Counted from the first letter of the stretch, positions 17,703 to 28,483 are shown. The stretch: 64,000 bases of DNA from Chloroflexi bacterium ADurb.Bin180 (GCA_002070215.1 MWCV01000003.1:1-64000); one strand, 5' to 3'. Made by a program: numbers and translations. Notes: generated by a model not told the origin, from the sequence alone.

Positions 17703-20255
17703 TCAGGCGGCTACCTTGGCCGGAGGGCTCTTCGCTGGTCGCGGCTCGCCCGCATCACCCTTCGCAGCAGCCTCGGCAGACCTGCCGGCCCGGCCTTTGG
17801 TCATTGCTCCTTCAGGTGCCTCGCCAAAGACCAGACCGTCCTTCTCGACGTCAATCAGCAGTTTGGCGCCGGCAGTCAGTTCTTTGCGGATCAGTTTCTT
17901 GGATAGCGGGCTCTCGACGAGGCGCTGCAGGGCCCGGCGCAAAGGCCTCGCCCCAAAGGCAGGATCGTAGCCCTTTTCCGCCAACCAGTCGCGCGCCTTG
18001 TCGGTCAGGGTAACCTCCAGGCCGAGCTCACTGAGTCTACCGGCGATATCCTTCATCTGCAGGTCAACGATGCGCCTCACGTCATCCTTGCTCAGCCGCT
18101 CGAACACGATCACTTCGTCGATGCGATTCAAGAACTCGGGACGGAAGGCCGCCTTGAGAGCCGTGTCGATATCGCCGCGCATGCGGTCATGCTCCGCCGG
18201 CTCGCCCGGCGTTCGGAAGCCCAGACCGCCGCCCTTGGCGGTGTACTGAGTACCCAGGTTGGAGGTCATGATGATTACGCAGTTCCGAAAGTCGACTGCG
18301 TTGCCCTGACCATCAGTGAGCCGCCCATCCTCGAGGATCTGCAGCAGGGCATTCCAGACATCAGGATGCGCCTTCTCGACCTCGTCGAAGAGGATCACCT
18401 GGTACGGTCTTCGGCGCACTGCCTCGGTCAGTTGACCGCCCTGCTCATAGCCCACGTATCCTGGCGGTGCCCCAACCAGCCGAGAGACCGTGTGCCGCTC
18501 CTGGTATTCGCTCATGTCCACTCGCAACAGCGCGTCCTCATCGTCAAAGAGGAACTCGGCCAGAGCGCGGGCCAGCTCGGTCTTGCCCACCCCCGTTGGA
18601 CCCAGGAAGATAAAGCTGCCGATGGGGCGCCGGGGATCCTTGAGACCAGAACGCGCGCGGCGGATTGCGTCGGAGACGGCCGATACGGCCACGTTCTGGC
18701 CAATGATGCGCTCATGCAGACGCTCTTCCATCTGCAGGAGCTTGATTGCTTCGGTTTCGAGCATGCGACTAACCGGGATGCCGGTCCACCCGGCCACCAC
18801 GTCTGCAACGTCGGAAACGTGAACGACCTCCTCCAGGCCGCGCTCCTTCTTCCAGGCCTCTTTCCTGGCGGTGAACTCTTCCTCCAGCTTGAGCCGCTCG
18901 CTCCGGTGGACAGCGGCCCGCTCATAGTCGCGATTCTGCCAGGCCGACTCTTCCTCGCCGAGCAGCCGGTGTATCTCTACCTTGAGTGCCTTCAGGTCAT
19001 CCGGCAGGCTAAAGATGGTGATGCGCAGCTTGGACGCCGCCTCATCGATCAGGTCGATGGCCTTGTCCGGCAAGAACCGATCCTTCACGTAGCGGTCCGA
19101 AAGCCGGGCGGCCGCCTCTAGAGCCTCGTCGCTGATGGTCACCTTGTGGTGCTCCTCGTACCGCGGCCTCAGGCCCTTGAGCATGGCCACGGTATCTTCC
19201 ACCGACGGCTCGTCCACAAAGATGGGCGCAAAACGGCGCTCCAGCGCCGAGTCCTTTTCAATGTGCTGGTGATACTCGTCCAGAGTCGTCGCGCCGATGC
19301 AGCGCAGTTCACCTCTGGCCAGGGCCGGCTTGAGCATGCTGGAGGCGTCGATGGCTCCCTGAGCCGCTCCGGCGCCAACCACGTTATGCAGCTCATCGAT
19401 GAAGAGGATGATCTCCCCGGACGCCCCCTTGATCTCGTCCAGGGCCGCCTTGACCCGCTCTTCGAACTCGCCGCGAAAGCGCGTACCTGCGACCATGGCT
19501 CCGAGATCCAGGGACACGACCCGCTTGTTCATCAGCAGTTCCGGCACGTCTCCACACTGGATCTTTTGCGCCAGCCCTTCGACGATGGCCGTCTTGCCAA
19601 CTCCCGCCTCCCCGATCAGCACCGGATTGTTCTTGGTGCGTCGGCAAAGTACCTGGGTTACGCGCAGGATCTCGGCATCGCGACCAATCACCGGGTCGAG
19701 TTTCCCTTCCCGCGCCAACTGCGTCAGGTCGCGGCTGTACTTCTCGAGGGTCCGGTAGCGGCTCTCCGCTTCCGGGCTGGTCACTCGCTGCCCCCCGCGG
19801 ATTTCCGGGAGCACGCCCATCACCTTGTCGTGGGTAACGCCGCTGTCGCTGAGCAGACGTGCCGCCGGGCCATCGCGCTCTGACAGCATCGCCAGAAAGA
19901 TGTGCTCCGTTGACACATACTCGTCCTTCAGACTCTTGGCCTCTTCGTTCGCGGCGTCGAGCAACCGCTTTACGCGCGGGGTGATGTACACCTGCATCGC
20001 GGCCGAGGACGGAGCAAAGGACTGCATCATCCTCGGGCTGCTGCGCAGTATGTTGTCAAGCCTGGCCTTGAGCGGCTCGACGTCAACACCCAGCTTTTCC
20101 AGGATGTCGGGAATCACTCCCTTGGGCTGCTCTAGCAGGGCCAGCAACACATGCTCCGTATCCAGTTGGCCGTGCTTGTAGCGCTGCATGATCTCGTACG
20201 CGCGAGCAGCGGCATCTTGTGCGCGTTCCGTGAAACGGTCAAAACTCATCATCAT
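17703..20255 (-). CDS. clpC: ClpC-type AAA+ unfoldase
   Basis: This 850-residue Hsp100 protein has two N-terminal Clp repeats ([19 protein letters not shown]), a first AAA domain with GEAGVGKT, a short middle helix pair (about residues 410-470), a second AAA domain with GPTGVGKT and the C-terminal D2-small domain. The short middle domain marks a ClpC-like partner of ClpP protease, against the long one in the next gene. The C-terminus has a 40-residue Ala/Lys/Pro-rich extension. It is the last gene of the heat-shock operon. The N-terminus has three consecutive ATGs; the first is used here because GAGAGG lies at a fair distance. Confidence 0.9.
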   Translation of the reverse strand: MMMSFDRFTERAQDAAARAYEIMQRYKHGQLDTEHVLLALLEQPKGVIPDILEKLGVDVEPLKARLDNILRSSPRMMQSFAPSSAAMQVYITPRVKRLLDAANEEAKSLKDEYVSTEHIFLAMLSERDGPAARLLSDSGVTHDKVMGVLPEIRGGQRVTSPEAESRYRTLEKYSRDLTQLAREGKLDPVIGRDAEILRVTQVLCRRTKNNPVLIGEAGVGKTAIVEGLAQKIQCGDVPELLMNKRVVSLDLGAMVAGTRFRGEFEERVKAALDEIKGASGEIILFIDELHNVVGAGAAQGAIDASSMLKPALARGELRCIGATTLDEYHQHIEKDSALERRFAPIFVDEPSVEDTVAMLKGLRPRYEEHHKVTISDEALEAAARLSDRYVKDRFLPDKAIDLIDEAASKLRITIFSLPDDLKALKVEIHRLLGEEESAWQNRDYERAAVHRSERLKLEEEFTARKEAWKKERGLEEVVHVSDVADVVAGWTGIPVSRMLETEAIKLLQMEERLHERIIGQNVAVSAVSDAIRRARSGLKDPRRPIGSFIFLGPTGVGKTELARALAEFLFDDEDALLRVDMSEYQERHTVSRLVGAPPGYVGYEQGGQLTEAVRRRPYQVILFDEVEKAHPDVWNALLQILEDGRLTDGQGNAVDFRNCVIIMTSNLGTQYTAKGGGLGFRTPGEPAEHDRMRGDIDTALKAAFRPEFLNRIDEVIVFERLSKDDVRRIVDLQMKDIAGRLSELGLEVTLTDKARDWLAEKGYDPAFGARPLRRALQRLVESPLSKKLIRKELTAGAKLLIDVEKDGLVFGEAPEGAMTKGRAGRSAEAAAKGDAGEPRPAKSPPAKVAA

Positions 20256-20345
20256 AGAACTTGCCTCTCTCTAGCGGGGCACACCCTTCGATATGCTCCC
20301 GTGTTACCTGTTCACATGGGGCGATAGCCCCCGACCTGTTTGTGA

Positions 20346-22940
20346 TCAGTCGGCAGGGCTGCGCTCAAAGACAAAGCTCCCGTCGCGGTAGTCCACCTCG
20401 ATCGCATCGCCGTCGCCAAAGCCACCCTGCAGGATTCTCAGCGCCAGCGGATCTTGAATCTGCCGCTGGATGACCCTCTTGAGCGGCCTGGCACCGTAGA
20501 CCGGGTCAAAACCCTCTTCCGCCAGGCGCTTCTTGGCCCGCTCTGTGAGGTGCACCGTGATCTTGCGCTCCTTCAGCAGATTCTGCAGGCGGCGTAGCTG
20601 GATATCCACAATCTGGGTCAGTTCCTCCATACCCAGGGAGTGGAAGATGATCACCTCATCAATACGATTGAGAAACTCGGGCCGGAACTGCTGGCTCAGC
20701 GCCTCCAGCACGCGCCTCCGCATCTCCTTGTCGTCCCGCCCTCCAAGGTCCTTGATCCACTGGCTGCCCACGTTGGATGTCATGATCACCACGGTGTTGG
20801 TAAAACTGACCGTTCGCCCGTGACCGTCCGTCAGTCGACCGTCATCAAGCACCTGGAGCAGCGCATTGAACACCTCCGGGTGCGCCTTCTCCACCTCGTC
20901 AAAAAGCACCACCGAGTACGGGCGCCTCCTGACCGCTTCCGTGAGCTGTCCGCCTTCCTCGTATCCCACATATCCCGGAGGCGCACCTACCAGTCGGGCC
21001 ACCGTGTGGCGCTCCTGGTATTCGCTCATATCCAGACGAATCATCGCCTCTTCCGAGTCGAACAGGAACTCGGCCAGAGCGCGAGCCAGCTCTGTCTTGC
21101 CCACTCCGGTCGGGCCCAAGAACAAAAAGCTGCCGATCGGTCTCCTGGGGTCCTGCAGTCCTGCCCTCGCCCGCCTTACCGCGTTCGCCACGGCTGAGAT
21201 AGCTTCATCCTGCCCGACAACGCGCAGGTGCAGGTTTTGCTCCATCTGCAACAGCTTCGCCTTCTCGCCCTCGACTAGCTTGGAGACAGGAATCCCTGTC
21301 CACTTGGACACGATTTCGGCCACGTCTTCGGCGTCGACCTCTTCCTTGAGCATGGCCTTACCCTTCTGCAGTGAGCCCAGTTTTTCCTCGCCAGCCCTTA
21401 GCTCGCTCTCCAGGGTGCGCAGGTCGCCATACTGCAGCTTGCTTGCTCGCTCCAGGTCGCCATGCCTCTGTGCGTCCTCGAGCGCCTGCTTGGTCTCTTC
21501 GATACGTGTCTTGGTCTGCCTGATGGCCTGGATGGCGTCCTTTTCCTGTTGCCACTGGCCCTTCATAGCCGTGCTCTTTTCCTTCAGCCCGGCCAGTTCC
21601 TCCTCGATCTTGTGCAGCCGCTCCTTGGACGCGCTATCCGTTTCTTTCAGCAACGCCTGCTGCTCGATCTGGAGCTGCATCGCGCGGCGCTCTACCTCAT
21701 CCAGCTCTGCCGGCAGACTGTCGATCTCCATCCTCAACCGAGATGCTGCTTCGTCGACGAGGTCGATGGCCTTGTCCGGCAGAAAGCGGTCCGCGATGTA
21801 GCGATGAGAGAGCACTGCCGCCGAAACCAGCGCCGCATCCTGAATGCGCACGCCATGATGCACCTCATAGCGCTCCTTGAGCCCGCGCAGGATGCTGATC
21901 GTCTCTTCAACGGTTGGTTCGCCGACATACACCGGCTGAAAACGTCGCTCCAGTGCCGCGTCCTTCTCGATGTGCTGGCGGTACTCGTCCAGCGTCGTTG
22001 CACCGATGCAGTGAAGTTCGCCCCTGGCCAGCATCGGCTTGAGCATGTTGCTGGCGTCCATCGCTCCTTCTGCGGCACCAGCTCCCACCACTGTGTGCAG
22101 CTCGTCGATGAAAAGGATCACCTCACCCTGTGACTCGGTGACTTCCTTCAGCACGGCCTTGAGCCGTTCCTCGAACTCGCCACGGTACTTGGCTCCGGCC
22201 ACCAGCGCTCCCAGGTCCAGGGTAACGATGCGCTTGTTCTTCAGCCCTTCCGGAACATCGCCGCGGAAGATACGCAGCGCCAGACCCTCAGCGACGGCCG
22301 TCTTGCCGACTCCGGCTTCGCCCACCAGGACCGGGTTGTTCTTGGTGCGTCGGGAGAGCACCTGGATGACCCGACGGATTTCCTCGTCTCGCCCGATTAC
22401 CGGATCGAGTTTGCCCTTGCGTGCCAGCTCGGTCAGGTCGCGGCCGTACTTCTCCAGTGCCTGATACTTGCCCTCTGGATTCTGATCTGTGACCCGCTGC
22501 GAGCCGCGGATGCTGGTGAGAGCTTCATAAATGCGCGTCAGCGTGATGCCATTCTGCTGCAGGAGGTCCGAAGCACGCCCGCCGGACGCCAGGACCAGCC
22601 CCATCAACAGGTGCTCGGTCGAGACAAAATCGTCGCGCATTGTCTTCGCCTGGTCCTCGGCCCGCCTCAACACGTTCTGCAGAGCGGAGCCAATGCCCAC
22701 CTGCGTTGCACCGCCATACACCTTGGGCCGCCGCTCAAGTTCTACCTCGAGCTGCCGCTGAAGTGTTTGGGGAGACACCCCCAGCTTGGACACCACCTGC
22801 GGAACGACGCCGTCGACCTGAGTTACCAGCGCCAGCAGCAGATGCTCTGGTTCGATCTGTCCGTGATTCATGTCGCCCGCGAGGCGCTGAGCATCAGCCA
22901 GAGCCTCCTGGGCTTTTTGTGTAAAACGATTCATGTCCAT
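20346..22940 (-). CDS. clpB: ClpB disaggregase
   Basis: ClpB pulls apart protein aggregates together with DnaK/DnaJ/GrpE. The 864-residue protein has the N-terminal Clp repeats ([16 protein letters not shown]), AAA1 with GEAGVGKT, the long coiled-coil middle domain (about residues 405-525, rich in Glu/Lys, with the [10 protein letters not shown] motif just after) and AAA2 with GPTGVGKT. The long middle domain separates it from ClpC. The ATG has GAGGAA 6 bases upstream. It lies 59 bases after the eRF1-like gene and 90 bases before clpC on the same strand, downstream of hspR. ClpB genes are a known HspR target in other bacteria. Confidence 0.93.
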   Translation of the reverse strand: MDMNRFTQKAQEALADAQRLAGDMNHGQIEPEHLLLALVTQVDGVVPQVVSKLGVSPQTLQRQLEVELERRPKVYGGATQVGIGSALQNVLRRAEDQAKTMRDDFVSTEHLLMGLVLASGGRASDLLQQNGITLTRIYEALTSIRGSQRVTDQNPEGKYQALEKYGRDLTELARKGKLDPVIGRDEEIRRVIQVLSRRTKNNPVLVGEAGVGKTAVAEGLALRIFRGDVPEGLKNKRIVTLDLGALVAGAKYRGEFEERLKAVLKEVTESQGEVILFIDELHTVVGAGAAEGAMDASNMLKPMLARGELHCIGATTLDEYRQHIEKDAALERRFQPVYVGEPTVEETISILRGLKERYEVHHGVRIQDAALVSAAVLSHRYIADRFLPDKAIDLVDEAASRLRMEIDSLPAELDEVERRAMQLQIEQQALLKETDSASKERLHKIEEELAGLKEKSTAMKGQWQQEKDAIQAIRQTKTRIEETKQALEDAQRHGDLERASKLQYGDLRTLESELRAGEEKLGSLQKGKAMLKEEVDAEDVAEIVSKWTGIPVSKLVEGEKAKLLQMEQNLHLRVVGQDEAISAVANAVRRARAGLQDPRRPIGSFLFLGPTGVGKTELARALAEFLFDSEEAMIRLDMSEYQERHTVARLVGAPPGYVGYEEGGQLTEAVRRRPYSVVLFDEVEKAHPEVFNALLQVLDDGRLTDGHGRTVSFTNTVVIMTSNVGSQWIKDLGGRDDKEMRRRVLEALSQQFRPEFLNRIDEVIIFHSLGMEELTQIVDIQLRRLQNLLKERKITVHLTERAKKRLAEEGFDPVYGARPLKRVIQRQIQDPLALRILQGGFGDGDAIEVDYRDGSFVFERSPAD

Positions 22941-22999
22941 AGTTGCTTCCTCACCATGAGCAGTGGTAGTCCTCGCGACAACCGCTGCTCACGAGACTC

Positions 23000-24088
23000 T
23001 TAGTATCGCAGGATCGCTCCCACGTGTCCCGCCCTGGTCAGAACGGCACTCGGGGCGACGACCTCGACCTTGGCTCCCGAGTCGATGACCTTTTGCACCA
23101 GCCGGTTCACCGCGTCCGCAATCGGTTCCGGCTTGCCGCCACAGAACGGACACTTGCCTATCGGCTCGGCGCTGACATATCCGCATCCGTCGCACAGGTA
23201 GCCAGGCGCCTCAAAACCGCGCTCGACCACCAGCGTCCTCACGCGCCCCTGATGAGCCACGTAGAATGTGTCCGGCAGACCCGTGACTGCTCCCGCTCCC
23301 TTGGCCGCGGCGGTGATCATCTCGTCCACCAGCCGGGCCTTTTGCTCCTGCTCACCCGCGCTGATAAGCTCTGTGGCCTTTTCTCTGACCTGCGTCAAAG
23401 GCGCCTCCATATCCAGCGCCACCGTTCCGATCACTCGTTTCTGCAGCGCCTTGGGCAACATCTCACGGAAGCGAGGCAGCGTCTCCCCCAGGCCGCCCAG
23501 GATCAGTCCCGTGGCGTGCGACTGCTCCATGAGCCGCGTCGTCGCCTCGGCCGACTGGCGCAGGTTCTGGCGCGCCAGTTGATCTTCGCGGCGCTGGTAC
23601 TGCTTGGCCGAGAAACCACCCTGCTTGTGGTGCTTGACCTCCTGGCCAACCCATCCTTCCTTCTCTTCAATTCCACCCAGTTGCACCAGGAACAGTCGCA
23701 CTTGCTCCCGGTCCACCAGGGCAATGGCGTAACGCGAATAGTCCTCGAGCAGTTGAGCCATCGGCTTCAGATACGGCACTGCTCCCGCGTGTGCCTCGGT
23801 CTGCACTGCCACCGGCAGAGCAAACGTACGCCAGAGAGAGTCGTCAGCGGCCGAAAACAGTGCCAGGGCCCTGGGCTGCCAGTCATACTCCCGATCAAGA
23901 TAGTTCTCGATTCGCGATACGTCCTCTGCGTTGGCCTGGTTGCGGATCCGCTCCAGTGCCTCTCGCAGCACCAGCCTGGCACGCTCCTTGGACTGACCGG
24001 TCAAGTCCGTATTCACATAGACGCTCAGCACCGTCCCTGACTCGCTGCGAAAGCCAGCCAATTCGCGAAGCTGCTTCTGGTCAAGCAT
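23000..24088 (-). CDS. eRF1-like protein (baeRF/VLRF1-type)
   Basis: This 362-residue protein resembles the bacterial and archaeal relatives of release factor eRF1. The N-terminal part (SGTVLSVYVNTDLTG) and the central domain with KQGGFSAKQYQRR match the region that in eRF1 holds the GGQ loop, but here it reads GGF. The C-terminal part is like the L7Ae fold and carries a zinc ribbon (CDGCG and CPFCG). Relatives such as VLRF1/Vms1 act on stalled ribosomes. Its ATG overlaps the hspR stop by one base (TAATG) and clpB follows, which points to a role in protein quality control. Molecular function is inferred. Confidence 0.75.
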   Translation of the reverse strand: MLDQKQLRELAGFRSESGTVLSVYVNTDLTGQSKERARLVLREALERIRNQANAEDVSRIENYLDREYDWQPRALALFSAADDSLWRTFALPVAVQTEAHAGAVPYLKPMAQLLEDYSRYAIALVDREQVRLFLVQLGGIEEKEGWVGQEVKHHKQGGFSAKQYQRREDQLARQNLRQSAEATTRLMEQSHATGLILGGLGETLPRFREMLPKALQKRVIGTVALDMEAPLTQVREKATELISAGEQEQKARLVDEMITAAAKGAGAVTGLPDTFYVAHQGRVRTLVVERGFEAPGYLCDGCGYVSAEPIGKCPFCGGKPEPIADAVNRLVQKVIDSGAKVEVVAPSAVLTRAGHVGAILRY

Positions 24089-24444
24089 TACTGTGCCTCC
24101 TCACCCGTATTTGGAGTGACTTCTCCGGACCGCCCCGGTCTTTTCCACTCTTCGCACATCGCTTTCATCGTTTCAATCTCGCGCTGTAGCTGCTCGATGG
24201 TGTCGGTTAACCTCATAATCACTTCGACAGCGGCCAAATTGACCCCGAGCTCATCTGTGAGTCGACAGATCTTGTGCAGCCGTTCGACATCCGACTCGGA
24301 ATACAACCGCACATTGCCCGGCGACCGGGCTGGAGCAATCAGCCCGACCCTCTCATACAGTCGCAGTGTCTGAGGATGCAGGTTGACCATGCGAGCGACG
24401 ACGCCGATGGAAAACCACGGTTCAGTTGCAGCGGGACGATTCAT
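24088..24444 (-). CDS. hspR: HspR, MerR-family heat-shock repressor
   Basis: This 118-residue MerR-family regulator has the winged-helix start FSIGVVARMVNLHPQTLRLYERVGL, the signature of HspR, and a C-terminal coiled coil. HspR represses dnaK and clpB operons in Actinobacteria and others by binding the HAIR repeat (CTTGAGT-N7-ACTCAAG). The gene lies inside the grpE-clpC operon, so autoregulation is expected. I do not see a HAIR-like repeat before grpE. The start has GGAGGACAGG upstream. Confidence 0.9.
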   Translation of the reverse strand: MNRPAATEPWFSIGVVARMVNLHPQTLRLYERVGLIAPARSPGNVRLYSESDVERLHKICRLTDELGVNLAAVEVIMRLTDTIEQLQREIETMKAMCEEWKRPGRSGEVTPNTGEEAQ

Positions 24445-24485
24445 TCCCTGTCCTCCTGGAGCCCCCTGCCGCCGGTCCGTTGCAC

Positions 24486-25709
24486 CTAGTCGACGGGTCG
24501 GGCTGCCAGCTTCACACTGACCACCTGTTCCCGGCCATCCCGGATGATGGTCAGTCTGACTTGCTGTCCTACCTCGGTATGGCGCAGTATGTACACCAAC
24601 ATGTCTTCAAACTGGCGCACCGGTTCCCCATCGATGCCAATGATCACATCCCCGCCAATGGACAGGTCGCGTCCGGCTTTGTGCACCGTCTCGCTGCTGC
24701 CCTTGAGGCCGGCTTTCTCGGCCGGGCCGCCTGGCACCACCCTCAGCACCAAGGCCCCCTGTGTCACCGGCAGTTTCATCGCCTCCACATAGTCCAGAGA
24801 AAGGTCCGTCCCGGAGATACCCAGCCAGGGATAGGTGTACTTGCCATCAGCGATCAGCTTGGGCACCACCCTCTTCACCACATTGACTGGAACGGCAAAG
24901 CCAACGCCGAACGCATCTGGCTCATAGGCCGTGTTGACGCCGATCACCTGACCTCTCGAATTGAGCAGCGGCCCGCCCGAGTTACCCGGATTGATCGCGG
25001 CATCGGTCTGGATGAGCTCGGGAATGGTAAAGCGAGAGCCAATGGCCTCCGACAGGCGGCCCAGCGGCAGGCTTCGCCCCAGGGCGCTGATGATGCCCGT
25101 GGTCAGCGTGCTCCTCAAACCGTAAGGGTTGCCAATGGCAACCGCCCTCTGGCCCACTTCCAGCTCGTCTGAATCTCCCAGCTCCAGAGGCGCGAGCCTG
25201 CCTGCTGGCAGGTCAACCAGAATCACCGCCAGGTCGCTGTCCGGGTCCGTACCAACGACCCGCGCAGTCACCGACGTGCCGTCCGGGAAGCTTACCTGCA
25301 GCTCTTCGCTGTCGGCCACGACGTGGTTGTTGGTCACGATATGGCCCTGGGTATCATAGACAAAACCCGAACCGGTACCCTGCTCATAGAATGGCTTTGT
25401 TCCGGGTATCTTGCTGTCGCCTGTGCCCAGCAGAGTGATGGCCCTGATGTGGACAACTGAGGGATTCACTCGCTTGTAGATGTTGATCAGCAACAACTCT
25501 TCGGCATCGGCCGAGTTGATGATGGCCTGCGGCAACGCTGTAGGTGTGGCAACCGGTTTCTCGATTGCCGTGGGACGCACGGACGTCGGCGCGGGCTTCA
25601 CCTCTATTGGCCTCCGCCCAGTAGGCAGGCAGCACAGGCAGCCCGTCAGCGTCAGCGCCAGCAAAGCAAGAGACAGGAACACAGCAATTCGCCCATGGCT
25701 TGTCTTCAT
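24486..25709 (-). CDS. HtrA/DegP-like serine protease, lipoprotein
   Basis: This 407-residue protein starts with a lipoprotein signal peptide ([11 protein letters not shown], lipobox cysteine near residue 24) and a Pro/Thr linker. The trypsin-like domain has the triad in NNHVV (His), DSDLAV (Asp) and GNSGGP (Ser), and one PDZ domain follows (residues about 300-400, with [13 protein letters not shown]). It would sit on the outer face of the membrane and degrade or refold damaged exported proteins. Its ATG overlaps the dnaJ stop (ATGA), tying it to the heat-shock operon. Confidence 0.93.
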   Translation of the reverse strand: MKTSHGRIAVFLSLALLALTLTGCLCCLPTGRRPIEVKPAPTSVRPTAIEKPVATPTALPQAIINSADAEELLLINIYKRVNPSVVHIRAITLLGTGDSKIPGTKPFYEQGTGSGFVYDTQGHIVTNNHVVADSEELQVSFPDGTSVTARVVGTDPDSDLAVILVDLPAGRLAPLELGDSDELEVGQRAVAIGNPYGLRSTLTTGIISALGRSLPLGRLSEAIGSRFTIPELIQTDAAINPGNSGGPLLNSRGQVIGVNTAYEPDAFGVGFAVPVNVVKRVVPKLIADGKYTYPWLGISGTDLSLDYVEAMKLPVTQGALVLRVVPGGPAEKAGLKGSSETVHKAGRDLSIGGDVIIGIDGEPVRQFEDMLVYILRHTEVGQQVRLTIIRDGREQVVSVKLAARPVD

Positions 25710-26668
25710 GATTCTGCTCCCCTGTTTGTCCCACTCGAATCGCGCATCGCCGCCAGCTCGGTGAAAAGCGCCTTTTCGTTGGCGCTAAGTCGCTGCGGCA
25801 GGACGACCTTGACCTCGGCGTACAGGTCTCCCCGTTGTTTGGGGTTCCGCAGATTGGGCATACCGAGGCCTTTCAAACGAAACCGGCGCCCACTCTGCGT
25901 CTCCGCGGGTATCTTGAGCATCACCGAGCTCTTGAGAGTCGGAACAGCCACCTCGCCCCCCAGAACCGCGGTGTACAGCTCGACCGGCACATCCGTGTAC
26001 AGGTCCATCCCTTCCCGTCGGAACCGTTGGTTCGGCAGAACCTGGACCTGGAGGTACAGGTCGCCCTTTGCTCTGCCACCGGCCCCCGAGCCGCCCTCTC
26101 CGGCGATCCGTACTCGCGAGCCGGTGTCAACGCCGGGAGGGATCGTCACCTCGATGCGTCGGGCGTCCAATTGCAGCAGGCGCTTGGTGCCGCTAAAGGC
26201 CTCGTCCAGGGTGATCTGAACGGGGTGTTCATAGTCCTGGCCGCGGCGTCCCCTGGCTTGCCGGGCAAAGGACGGCTCGTCTCCGCCCATCCCACCGAAT
26301 ATGGTGCGGAAAAAGTCGGAGAAATCACCGCCGAGCATATCGTCCAGATTGCCGTACTCAACCCGCACCCCGCCCGGCCCTGGTTGACCCGTGGACCACT
26401 GGCTCCAGTCGAATCCGCGTGGGTCGGCCCCGGTTCGCTGGTATTGCTGCCAGCTACTGCCGAGCTCGTCGTACTTGCGCCTCTTCTCGGGATCGCTCAG
26501 GACCTCGTTGGCTTCATTGATCTCTTTGAAGCGTGCCTCTGCTGTCTTGACGCCGGGGTTCACATCGGGGTGATACTGCCTGGCCAGCTTGCGATAGGCT
26601 TTCTTGATGTCGGCCTGAGTGGCGTTCTTGTCCACCCCGAGTATCTTGTAATAGTCCTTGTATTCCAT
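25706..26668 (-). CDS. DnaJ/CbpA-type cochaperone
   Basis: This J-domain protein of 320 residues stimulates DnaK. It has an N-terminal J domain with the HPD motif (QYHPDVNPG), a Gly/Phe-rich linker, and the two beta-barrel client-binding domains. The four CxxCxGxG zinc repeats of classical DnaJ are missing, so it is of the CbpA type. The start is ATG at 26668 with GGAGAAA upstream; an in-frame GTG two codons earlier is less well placed. It follows grpE by 39 bases. Confidence 0.92.
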   Translation of the reverse strand: MEYKDYYKILGVDKNATQADIKKAYRKLARQYHPDVNPGVKTAEARFKEINEANEVLSDPEKRRKYDELGSSWQQYQRTGADPRGFDWSQWSTGQPGPGGVRVEYGNLDDMLGGDFSDFFRTIFGGMGGDEPSFARQARGRRGQDYEHPVQITLDEAFSGTKRLLQLDARRIEVTIPPGVDTGSRVRIAGEGGSGAGGRAKGDLYLQVQVLPNQRFRREGMDLYTDVPVELYTAVLGGEVAVPTLKSSVMLKIPAETQSGRRFRLKGLGMPNLRNPKQRGDLYAEVKVVLPQRLSANEKALFTELAAMRDSSGTNRGAES

Positions 26669-26707
26669 GAGCACTTTCTCCGCCCGTGCGGAATGACTCA
26701 GATGGAC

Positions 26708-27199
26708 CTAGGAAGCCTTGCGAACTTGCACCCGTGCCGCTCGCAGAAGCCTTCCGCTCAAAGTGTACCCCTTGCGAAACTCGGCCGTGACCTCGTCTGG
26801 TTCGCCTTCGCTATCCACCGTCTCCATAGCCTCATGCAGATTCGGGTCAAACGGCTGCCCAACCGTGGCCACCTCGGCGATACCCTCCTGGGCAAGAACC
26901 TGTCGCACGTGCTGAAGGATCACCCGAACGCCCTCGCCAATCGGGTCATCTGCACTGGCGAACTGAAGCGCTCGCTCCACTTGATCGGCAAGGTCGAGCA
27001 GATGGGACAGTACTCGCTTCCTCTCCTGCCAGACGCGCTCCTCGCACAGCCTGTCCATACGCTTGCGCATGTTCTCTGATTCGGCCAGCGCGCGCAGGTA
27101 CTTGTCCTGGTTTTCAGCAGCCTCTCGCCTGGCCGCCTCCAGAAGCGCCACCGCATCCTTAGGCTGCTCTTCTTCTCGTCTTGTGGTCTGCTCTTCCAT
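26708..27199 (-). CDS. grpE: GrpE nucleotide exchange factor
   Basis: GrpE releases ADP from DnaK. The 163-residue protein has a long N-terminal coiled coil (LRALAESENMRKRMDR) and the C-terminal beta domain with QPFDPNLHEAM and FRKGYTLSGRLLRAARVQV, both typical. It is the first gene of the operon and lies 47 bases after a near-consensus promoter. dnaK itself is not next to it, which is unusual. Confidence 0.93.
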   Translation of the reverse strand: MEEQTTRREEEQPKDAVALLEAARREAAENQDKYLRALAESENMRKRMDRLCEERVWQERKRVLSHLLDLADQVERALQFASADDPIGEGVRVILQHVRQVLAQEGIAEVATVGQPFDPNLHEAMETVDSEGEPDEVTAEFRKGYTLSGRLLRAARVQVRKAS

Positions 27200-27245
27200 T
27201 GCTCAATTACCCTTTCCACCGCTGATTCACCACTCGTTCGCAACC

Positions 27246-27274
27246 ATTCTATCCCTTTAGTATGTTGTTGTCAA
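27246..27274 (-). promoter_or_regulatory. Promoter of the grpE-clpC heat-shock operon
   Basis: On the minus strand a perfect -35 TTGACA (27274-27269), a 17-base spacer and TAGAAT (27251-27246), in a locally AT-rich patch. No CIRCE or HAIR inverted repeat is visible around it. Confidence 0.8.
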
Positions 27275-27354
27275 TGTTTATGCTTTGATTCATATAAATG
27301 TCTAACGATCGACGCTTGCTCCGGGTCTCTCTGGAGGCATCGCACACGAGCACG

Positions 27355-27383
27355 TTGTGGCCAGGTAGTTGGTGTGCTATAAT
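27355..27383 (+). promoter_or_regulatory. Promoter of the DUF2148 gene
   Basis: TTGTGG (27355-27360), a 17-base spacer and TATAAT (27378-27383) with an extended TGC just before the -10 box. Confidence 0.75.
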
Positions 27384-27461
27384 GACGCTCGAGAGCAACG
27401 GGAGCGTACAGAGGGCCACCCTGGCTGGCTACTCGATTCACGATGAAGGAGAACGCGCGTC

Positions 27462-27980
27462 ATGTCAAGCGAATTGCGTCTGGTTGCCGACCTGATGTGC
27501 ATCGCAGCCCGCACGGCACCCAAGTCCGCCGGTCAGGACTATGTGGTCACGGCAGTGGTAGAGGGGCAGGCCTGCCGCGAGCTGGGCGAAGCGATGATCC
27601 GCTTTGGGGAAGAAACAGGCAAACCCAACTTTGACCGCGATGGCAAGAACGTACTCGCCTCACCAGTCGTGGTACTCATCGGCATCAAGGACGCGCGCCC
27701 TCTGGGAATCGGCTGCGGGGCCTGCGGCTCGGCTGAGTGCATCAAGCCGAACCAGTTCGAGGCCGAGTTCAAGGGGCCGCAGTGCGCCTTTCGCCTCCTG
27801 GATATGGGCATTGCGCTCGGGTCAGCCGTCAAGACTGCCGGTCTGCTCAACGTGGACAACCGCATTATGTACCGTGTTGGTTCCATCGCTCGCCGGATGG
27901 GCCTGATTGACGCGGACTATGTGATGGGTATCCCCCTGAGTGTGACCGGGAAGAGCATCTACTTCGACCGCAAGTCCTGA
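27462..27980 (+). CDS. DUF2148 ferredoxin-like domain protein
   Basis: This 172-residue protein belongs to DUF2148, small cytoplasmic proteins with a predicted ferredoxin-like iron-sulfur site and no known reaction. The central motif GIGCGACGSAEC gives three closely spaced cysteines; another Cys is in GPQCAFR. The C-terminal half has the IMYRVGSIARRMGL and VMGIPLSVTGKSIYFDR stretches typical of the family. The ATG at 27462 has GAAGGAGAA upstream. It stands alone with its own promoter before a tRNA cluster. Confidence 0.85.
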   Translation: MSSELRLVADLMCIAARTAPKSAGQDYVVTAVVEGQACRELGEAMIRFGEETGKPNFDRDGKNVLASPVVVLIGIKDARPLGIGCGACGSAECIKPNQFEAEFKGPQCAFRLLDMGIALGSAVKTAGLLNVDNRIMYRVGSIARRMGLIDADYVMGIPLSVTGKSIYFDRKS

Positions 27981-28014
27981 GCGGCGTGAGGCCATCACAC
28001 CCGGAATGTCGGAA

Positions 28015-28042
28015 TTGACCCTCAGGCCAATCCGGCTATAAT
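28015..28042 (+). promoter_or_regulatory. Promoter of tRNA-Pro and tRNA-Gly
   Basis: TTGACC (28015-28020), a 16-base spacer and TATAAT (28037-28042), ending 10 bases before tRNA-Pro. Confidence 0.85.
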
Positions 28043-28052
28043 AGCGCCGCTT

Positions 28053-28125
<73 letters not shown>

Positions 28126-28129
28126 CTTT

Positions 28130-28201
28130 GCGGGTGTAGCTCAGTGGTAGAGCCCCTGCCTTCCAAGCAGGTTGTCGCGGGTTCAAGTCCCGTCGCCCGC
28201 T
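28130..28201 (+). tRNA. tRNA-Gly (anticodon TCC)
   Basis: A 72-base cloverleaf that starts 4 bases after tRNA-Pro. The acceptor stem GCGGGTG pairs with CGCCCGC (one G-U pair), the anticodon is TCC inside CTTCCAA, and the T arm has GGGTTCAAGTCCC. CCA is not encoded. Confidence 0.95.
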
Positions 28202-28212
28202 CTTCGCCCATT

Positions 28213-28261
28213 TGCCTCCGCGTTCGATACCGCCACGTTGGCGTCGAACAAGGAGGCATTT
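28213..28261 (+). terminator. Long hairpin after the tRNA-Pro/Gly pair, probable terminator
   Basis: TGCCTCC (28213-28219) pairs with GGAGGCA (28252-28258); inside it GTTCG pairs with CGAAC and CGCCA with TGGCG. Only TTTGT follows, so termination is likely but the U-tract is weak. Confidence 0.55.
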
Positions 28262-28373
28262 GTCGCTCTTGAGCCAGAGCTTGATCGCTACACCCCATTC
28301 CTGCCACGCCCGGCAGGGCACAGCACGGCCGAGTGTTTCGCAGGGCCCGAAGACAGCCCGTCGGGGCTGACGT

Positions 28374-28402
28374 TTGCACAAGTCGCCGCCATCGCATAGA
28401 AT
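28374..28402 (+). promoter_or_regulatory. Promoter of tRNA-CAT and ftsH
   Basis: TTGCAC (28374-28379), a 17-base spacer and TAGAAT (28397-28402). It is followed by the CAT tRNA and then ftsH, with no terminator seen between. Confidence 0.7.
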
Positions 28403-28483
28403 AGCAGGACGGTCAGCACGTTCGACCGCTCTCTGCCGGTACCTGGCGGCTCCCGATTGGAAGTTGCCCGGCGCTTTCTGCAC

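Noticed and set aside
27200-27300. CIRCE or HAIR operator before grpE
   Set aside because: No inverted repeat matching either consensus could be found by eye.
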